A stretch of DNA of 64,000 nucleotides, from the NCBI RefSeq assembly GCF_030063205.1, contig NZ_JASISQ010000008.1, positions 1 through 64,000 of the forward strand. The letters run 5' to 3'. Below are positions 60,648 through 64,000 of the stretch, in pieces (within the stretch, counting starts at the first letter, position 1; every line of letters begins with the position of its first letter). A program made the translations under genes and the position numbers. The notes beneath the pieces were generated by a model that saw only the letters and a list, made by a program, of their open reading frames with translations, made no database searches and was not told the origin of the DNA. This DNA is from Arthrobacter antibioticus (GTDB lineage Bacteria > Actinomycetota > Actinomycetes > Actinomycetales > Micrococcaceae).

Positions 60648-60718
60648 GCGGGCGTAGCTCAATGGTAGAGCGCTAGCTTCCCAAGCTCGATACGCGGGTT
60701 CGATTCCCGTCGCCCGCT
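60648..60718 (+). tRNA. tRNA-Gly (anticodon CCC)
   Basis: 71 bases fold as a complete cloverleaf. The 7-bp acceptor is GCGGGCG/CGCCCGC, the D arm GCTC/GAGC, the anticodon loop TTCCCAA (60678-60684) and the T arm has loop TTCGATT. The 3' CCA is not encoded. The anticodon stem CTAGC/GCTCG has one T-C mismatch (60674-60688). It is followed by a strong terminator. It reads GGG codons. Confidence 0.95.
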
Positions 60719-60725
60719 CGTTGCG

Positions 60726-60756
60726 AAACACCCCGGCCCAATGGGCCGGGGTGTTT
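60726..60756 (+). terminator. Rho-independent terminator after tRNA-Gly
   Basis: A 14-bp stem (AAACACCCCGGCCC with its complement) has a three-base loop and is followed by TTCTTTTTG. Confidence 0.95.
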
Positions 60757-60880
60757 CTTTTTGCGCCGCTTCACACACAGCATGAAACGCACATTCTCAT
60801 GCTGCCAACGTCCTTGTCACAGCCCGGGGAGTGTAAGGTCAGGCCATGGGGTCACTTTGACCCAACCTTAGGGAGCTGAC

Positions 60881-61015
60881 ATGGGCGACAAATCACCACG
60901 GCAAACTGCATCAAAGAAATCAAGCAAATCCATCAAGGAAAAGCGCGCTGACAAACGGGCCGGCGAATCCACAGCCCCCATCGCGGACAAGCCCACACCC
61001 GCAAAGAAGAAATGA
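60881..61015 (+). CDS. 44-residue Lys/Arg/Ser-rich small protein
   Basis: A short frame reading MGDKSPRQTASKKSSKSIKE then KRADKRAGES and ending TPAKKK. It is strongly basic and has no hydrophobic segment. I recall similar tiny actinobacterial proteins that start MGDKSP and contain KSIKEKRAxKRA, so this is probably conserved. Its function is unknown, with nucleic acid or ribosome contact a guess from charge. The ATG at 60881 has GGGAG nine bases upstream. The stop overlaps the next gene start as ATGA, so the two are translationally coupled. Confidence 0.75.
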   Translation: MGDKSPRQTASKKSSKSIKEKRADKRAGESTAPIADKPTPAKKK

Positions 61016-62175
61016 GCGCCCAAACAAACGGGCTGCGTCTGGGTGTATTGGGAGCCTCGCGCAAGCCTGATGAACGGCGGGCACCGATCCATCCCGAACA
61101 TTTCGTCCGGCTGGAACCGGAGATTCTCGCCCAGATGGTGGTCGAAGAGGGTTACGGAGACCGTTTTGGCATGTCCAATGCCGTCTTGGCCACCTTGGTG
61201 GGCGCTGTCGCCTCCCGCGAGCAAGTCATTGCGCAGTCTGACGTCATCCTGCTACCGAAGCCACAGGCCTCAGACCTGGCGGATCTCAAGGACGGACAAA
61301 TCCTCTGGGGTTGGCCGCACTGCGTCCAGGACCGCGCCATAACTCAACTTGCTATCGATAAAAAGTTGACGCTGATCGCCTTTGAAGTCATGAACCACTG
61401 GGCCTCAGACGGAGGTTTCGGGCTCCACGTGTTTCACAAGAACAACGAACTCGCCGGTTATTCCTCAGTCATGCATTCCTTGGCGTTAACAGGTTCAACA
61501 GGTGACTACGGACGGCGCCTCAGTGCGGTGGTAATTGGTTTCGGTGCCACGGCTCGTGGCGCGGTGACAGCCTTGAAGGCACTGGGCATTTACGATATTC
61601 AGGTTTTGACCAGCCGCTACGTTGCAGCAGTTGCAGCACCTATTCACTCGGTTGAAATGGTGCAGTTTGATTTTGCTCCTGAGCCGCCGTACATGGGTTT
61701 TGTCATGCTCGATGACGGCGATGTGCCGTTGAGCGACTTCCTGGCTGATGCGGACATAATTGTGAACTGTACTTTGCAGGATCCCAACGCGCCCATGACC
61801 TACTTGACGGAAGCAGACCTGGCCGCACTCCGGCCGGGCAGCTTGATTGTTGACGTTTCCTGCGATGAAGGTATGGGGTTCAGCTGGGCCCGCAGCACAA
61901 CCTTTGCCGATCCCATGTTCACTGTTGGTGACCACATCAATTACTACGCGGTTGACCACAGCCCCAGTTACCTGTGGAACTCGGCTACGTGGGAAATAAG
62001 TGAAGCGCTGATGCCGTTCATTGAACCGGTCCTGGCTGGCCGTGAGACGTGGGCCCAAACAGATACCATCCAACGCGCTGTTGAGATTTCCGCCGGCGTC
62101 ATCATCAATCCGGCAATCCTGGAGTTCCAAAAACGCCAAGAAAGTTATCCGCACCTCCCGCTTGACCAGGCTTAA
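61012..62175 (+). CDS. Alanine dehydrogenase/PNT-family oxidoreductase
   Basis: A 387-residue protein. The N-terminal domain (LRLGVLGASRKPDERRAPIHPEHF) is typical of alanine dehydrogenase/transhydrogenase-type enzymes, and the Rossmann segment LSAVVIGFGATARGAVTALKALG carries the dinucleotide-binding glycines. VDVSCDEGMGFSWAR is another conserved stretch. Similar proteins have been named N5-(carboxyethyl)ornithine synthase, a reductive condensation of pyruvate and ornithine. The exact substrate is uncertain. It starts inside the ATGA overlap with the 44-residue gene. A nested hairpin follows at 62221. Confidence 0.75.
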   Translation: MSAQTNGLRLGVLGASRKPDERRAPIHPEHFVRLEPEILAQMVVEEGYGDRFGMSNAVLATLVGAVASREQVIAQSDVILLPKPQASDLADLKDGQILWGWPHCVQDRAITQLAIDKKLTLIAFEVMNHWASDGGFGLHVFHKNNELAGYSSVMHSLALTGSTGDYGRRLSAVVIGFGATARGAVTALKALGIYDIQVLTSRYVAAVAAPIHSVEMVQFDFAPEPPYMGFVMLDDGDVPLSDFLADADIIVNCTLQDPNAPMTYLTEADLAALRPGSLIVDVSCDEGMGFSWARSTTFADPMFTVGDHINYYAVDHSPSYLWNSATWEISEALMPFIEPVLAGRETWAQTDTIQRAVEISAGVIINPAILEFQKRQESYPHLPLDQA

Positions 62176-62220
62176 TCTCCGAGCTTAGTCTCCGGGGCTG
62201 AGTCTCCGGGCTGATCGTGG

Positions 62221-62263
62221 GCAGCTGGGATGTATTTACCTCTGGGTAAAACAGCCCAGCTGC
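62221..62263. terminator. Nested hairpin between convergent genes
   Basis: GCAGCTGGG (62221-62229) pairs with CCCAGCTGC (62255-62263), and inside it TTTACC pairs with GGTAAA. It separates the PNT-family gene from the leftward MFS gene. Confidence 0.7.
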
Positions 62264-62284
62264 TGCGCAGCCCAAAGCAGTTGC

Positions 62285-63583
62285 TCAGCCAGTCTTTGGC
62301 ACAATAAACACGGGTCGTCGCACGCTACGCAGATTCACCTGCAATGTCAGCTGCCCCTTCTTAGCCAGCACAAGGCCAAACACCAGGGCTGCCATCGCTA
62401 GCATCCCGCCGGCCATCAGCATGGCCCACTGCACGCCCAAACGCTCGGCCAGCCAGCCCATCAGTGGGCCTCCCAGCGCCTGGCCCCCTATTAAAACCAT
62501 GATGTACAGGCTCATGACGCGCCCGCGGATCAGTACGTTCGTAGACATTTGCACCAATTGGTTGGCGCTCGTAAGGAAAAGTAACGAGGCGAGCCCCGCA
62601 ACTACCATGACTGCCCCAAAGGTGAGCATATTTGGTGCCCGCGAAGCGATGATCAACACCACACCATATGAACCAGCAGCCGCCATGACCCCGCGTAGCC
62701 TAAGGGTGGCAATGCGAGTGGAGGCAAGCGCCCCGCAGAGCGCGCCCAGCGCAACGAGCGTATTGAGCAGACCATAGCCTCCGGCACCGACGTCGAACAC
62801 GTTGTTGGCATAGGCAGCCATCAGCACGGGAAGACTCAGCCCAAACAATGCGAATACGGCCGCCATAGCCGCTGGCCAAACAATGGTCGGCCTACTCACG
62901 GCGTACCGAACACCCTCCATCAGCTGACCTTTGGCACGTTTTACCGGCGGCATCCGGATGAGGTCATTGGTGCGGATGAACAGCAGCGAGAGCACCGTGA
63001 CTGTGCATGCCACCGCATTGGCGGCAAAGGCCCAGCCGCCGCCAACAGCCATGATCAGCACGCCGCTGACGGCCGGGCCGATCATTCCACCCATTTGAAA
63101 AATGGAGGAATTCAAGCTGATGGCGTTTCGTAGCTGGCCAGGGCCAACAAGCTCGTTGACAAAGACTTGACGTGCGGGCTGGTCGGCAACCACCACCAGG
63201 CCCAGAACGAAAGCAATGACGTAAATGTGCCAGACCTCCAGGTGTCCGGACAGCGCCAGGACAGCCAGGATCGCCGCAAGGCCACCAGCCACACCTTGGC
63301 TGATCATCAGGATCATCCGCTTTGAATACCTGTCGGCAAGAATTCCACCCAACGGCATAAGGACAAGGGAAGGAATGAACTGCATAAACACGGTAATTCC
63401 GACGGCGGTGACCGACCCCGAGAGTTCGAGCACCATCCAGTCCTGCGCCACGCGCTGCATCCACAAGGCGATGACGGCAAGGAGGTTCGCCGAGGCAAAG
63501 ATTCGGTAGTTGCGGATTTTTAGTGACGAGAAAGTCTGATTCCACGGCGGACGTGTTCTCACTAGGTTGATTGGTGCGGTCAT
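62285..63583 (-). CDS. MFS exporter (EntS/MFS_3-like)
   Basis: A 432-residue membrane protein with 12 predicted helices. NYRIFASANLLAVIALWMQRVAQDWMVLELSGS is the typical MFS_3 start, and GGILADRYSKRMILMISQ is motif A. ADQPARQVFVNELVGPGQLRNAISLNSSIFQMGGMIGPAVSG matches the EntS-like exporters of siderophores or drugs. The substrate is unknown. ATG 63583 is taken as the start. TTG 63616 would add 11 residues and cannot be excluded, since neither has a clear ribosome site. It is divergent from the LysR gene, so that protein may control it. Confidence 0.85.
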   Translation of the reverse strand: MTAPINLVRTRPPWNQTFSSLKIRNYRIFASANLLAVIALWMQRVAQDWMVLELSGSVTAVGITVFMQFIPSLVLMPLGGILADRYSKRMILMISQGVAGGLAAILAVLALSGHLEVWHIYVIAFVLGLVVVADQPARQVFVNELVGPGQLRNAISLNSSIFQMGGMIGPAVSGVLIMAVGGGWAFAANAVACTVTVLSLLFIRTNDLIRMPPVKRAKGQLMEGVRYAVSRPTIVWPAAMAAVFALFGLSLPVLMAAYANNVFDVGAGGYGLLNTLVALGALCGALASTRIATLRLRGVMAAAGSYGVVLIIASRAPNMLTFGAVMVVAGLASLLFLTSANQLVQMSTNVLIRGRVMSLYIMVLIGGQALGGPLMGWLAERLGVQWAMLMAGGMLAMAALVFGLVLAKKGQLTLQVNLRSVRRPVFIVPKTG

Positions 63584-63690
63584 GGCGGCATCTGGTGAAA
63601 CTGGAGGGGGCGTCAACGCTTTGGTCCTGGGACTTTGAGGGCGGAAGGGGTTTACCTCTTCAAGCCTAGGCGGTGGGGATCTATAACGAA

Positions 63691-63715
63691 ATAGTATGAT
63701 GCCTATAAGTACTAT
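63691..63715. promoter_or_regulatory. Inverted repeat between the divergent MFS and LysR genes
   Basis: ATAGTA-N13-TACTAT contains a T-N11-A LysR-type half-pattern and overlaps a TATGAT box that may be the LysR -10. It is the best candidate operator for the LysR protein. Confidence 0.5.
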
Positions 63716-63747
63716 TGGAGTTCGTAATTACACAAGGGAGTCCTACA

Positions 63748-64000
63748 GTGTCCGACACCCCCATTTTTGACCCCATCCAACTCAAAAGTTTCTTAGTTCT
63801 AGCCGAAACACGTAACTTCACCCGGGCCGCCGAGCGTCTTGGTATTAGCCAACCCACAGTCAGCCAGCATGTTCGCAAACTCGAGCAGGCGGCCGGCCGT
63901 GTTCTTGTCACCCGTGACACGCGTGAAGTACGTCTGACCGATAATGGCGATGCAATGGCAGGGTTTGCCAGAACCATTCTGGCCGCCAACAATGTAGCCA
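63748..64000 (+). CDS. LysR-family transcriptional regulator (partial, runs off the window)
   Basis: The first 84 residues are visible. DPIQLKSFLVLAETRNFTRAAERLGISQPTVSQHVRKLEQAAGRVLVTRDTREVRLT is a classic LysR winged helix-turn-helix. The effector domain lies beyond the window. The GTG start at 63748 follows GGGAG. It is transcribed away from the MFS exporter gene, which suggests it regulates that gene and itself. Confidence 0.92.
   Translation, partial: MSDTPIFDPIQLKSFLVLAETRNFTRAAERLGISQPTVSQHVRKLEQAAGRVLVTRDTREVRLTDNGDAMAGFARTILAANNVA

Overview
The window looks like a chromosomal segment of a Micrococcaceae actinobacterium, most likely Arthrobacter or a close relative. The evidence is moderately high GC, actinobacterial families (DUF3073, DUF4235, an HspR-controlled dnaK operon, bifunctional Dcd, an MrpA/B fusion, trmB with a long N-terminus), frequent GTG/TTG starts and a strong leaderless-transcript signature. 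I see no prophage, IS element, CRISPR array or rRNA. The content is mostly core genome with a few accessory genes such as a sialidase and MFS pumps.

Layout. 1-5.6 kb: end of an unidentified gene, DUF3073, a Pro/Gly/Gln-rich septum-formation-type membrane protein, and clpB with a HAIR operator. 5.9-18 kb: a UbiE-like methyltransferase, a DUF4031-HD fusion with an ASCH protein, a pentapeptide-repeat protein, an aldo/keto reductase, a frameshifted membrane protein, a sialidase, a PspA-like pair, YccF, HutD, a DEAD-box helicase and trmB. 18.1-26.3 kb: respiratory nitrate reductase narGHJI with the transporter narK. 26.4-34.4 kb: a SWIM-SNF2 helicase, then the leftward dnaK-grpE-dnaJ-hspR operon with two HAIR operators around its promoter. 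34.4-42.2 kb: an ArsR repressor, a LysE exporter, a low-molecular-weight phosphatase, a kinase-PabB fusion, cardiolipin synthase, HdeD-like protein, PabC and a Pr6Pr membrane protein. 42.2-44.4 kb: a SAM-IV-type riboswitch ahead of DUF1737, rhodanese and metZ. 44.4-49.4 kb: an XRE-MurA-like fusion, then a TPP-riboswitch-controlled ECF transporter (ykoEDC type). 49.6-56.4 kb: DUF4235 and the Mrp antiporter operon (A/B fusion, C, D, E, F, G). 56.6-64 kb: an MFS protein, dcd, a KhtT/KhtU-like antiporter pair, tRNA-Gly(CCC), a 44-residue basic protein coupled to an alanine dehydrogenase/PNT-family enzyme, an MFS exporter, and a divergent LysR regulator cut by the window end.

How the parts work together. 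HspR, encoded last in the dnaK operon, probably represses both that operon and clpB through three matching inverted repeats, so the disaggregase system and its regulator lie in one window. Two riboswitches report SAM and TPP levels to a methionine-sulfur operon and a thiamine-precursor transporter. PabB and PabC supply p-aminobenzoate for folate from nearby but separate units. NarGHJI-NarK provides anaerobic nitrate respiration. Mrp and KhtTU-like systems handle Na+/K+/H+ balance. Many single genes have a TANNNT box exactly six bases before the start codon, which predicts leaderless mRNAs. Convergent genes are often separated by unusually long perfect hairpins.
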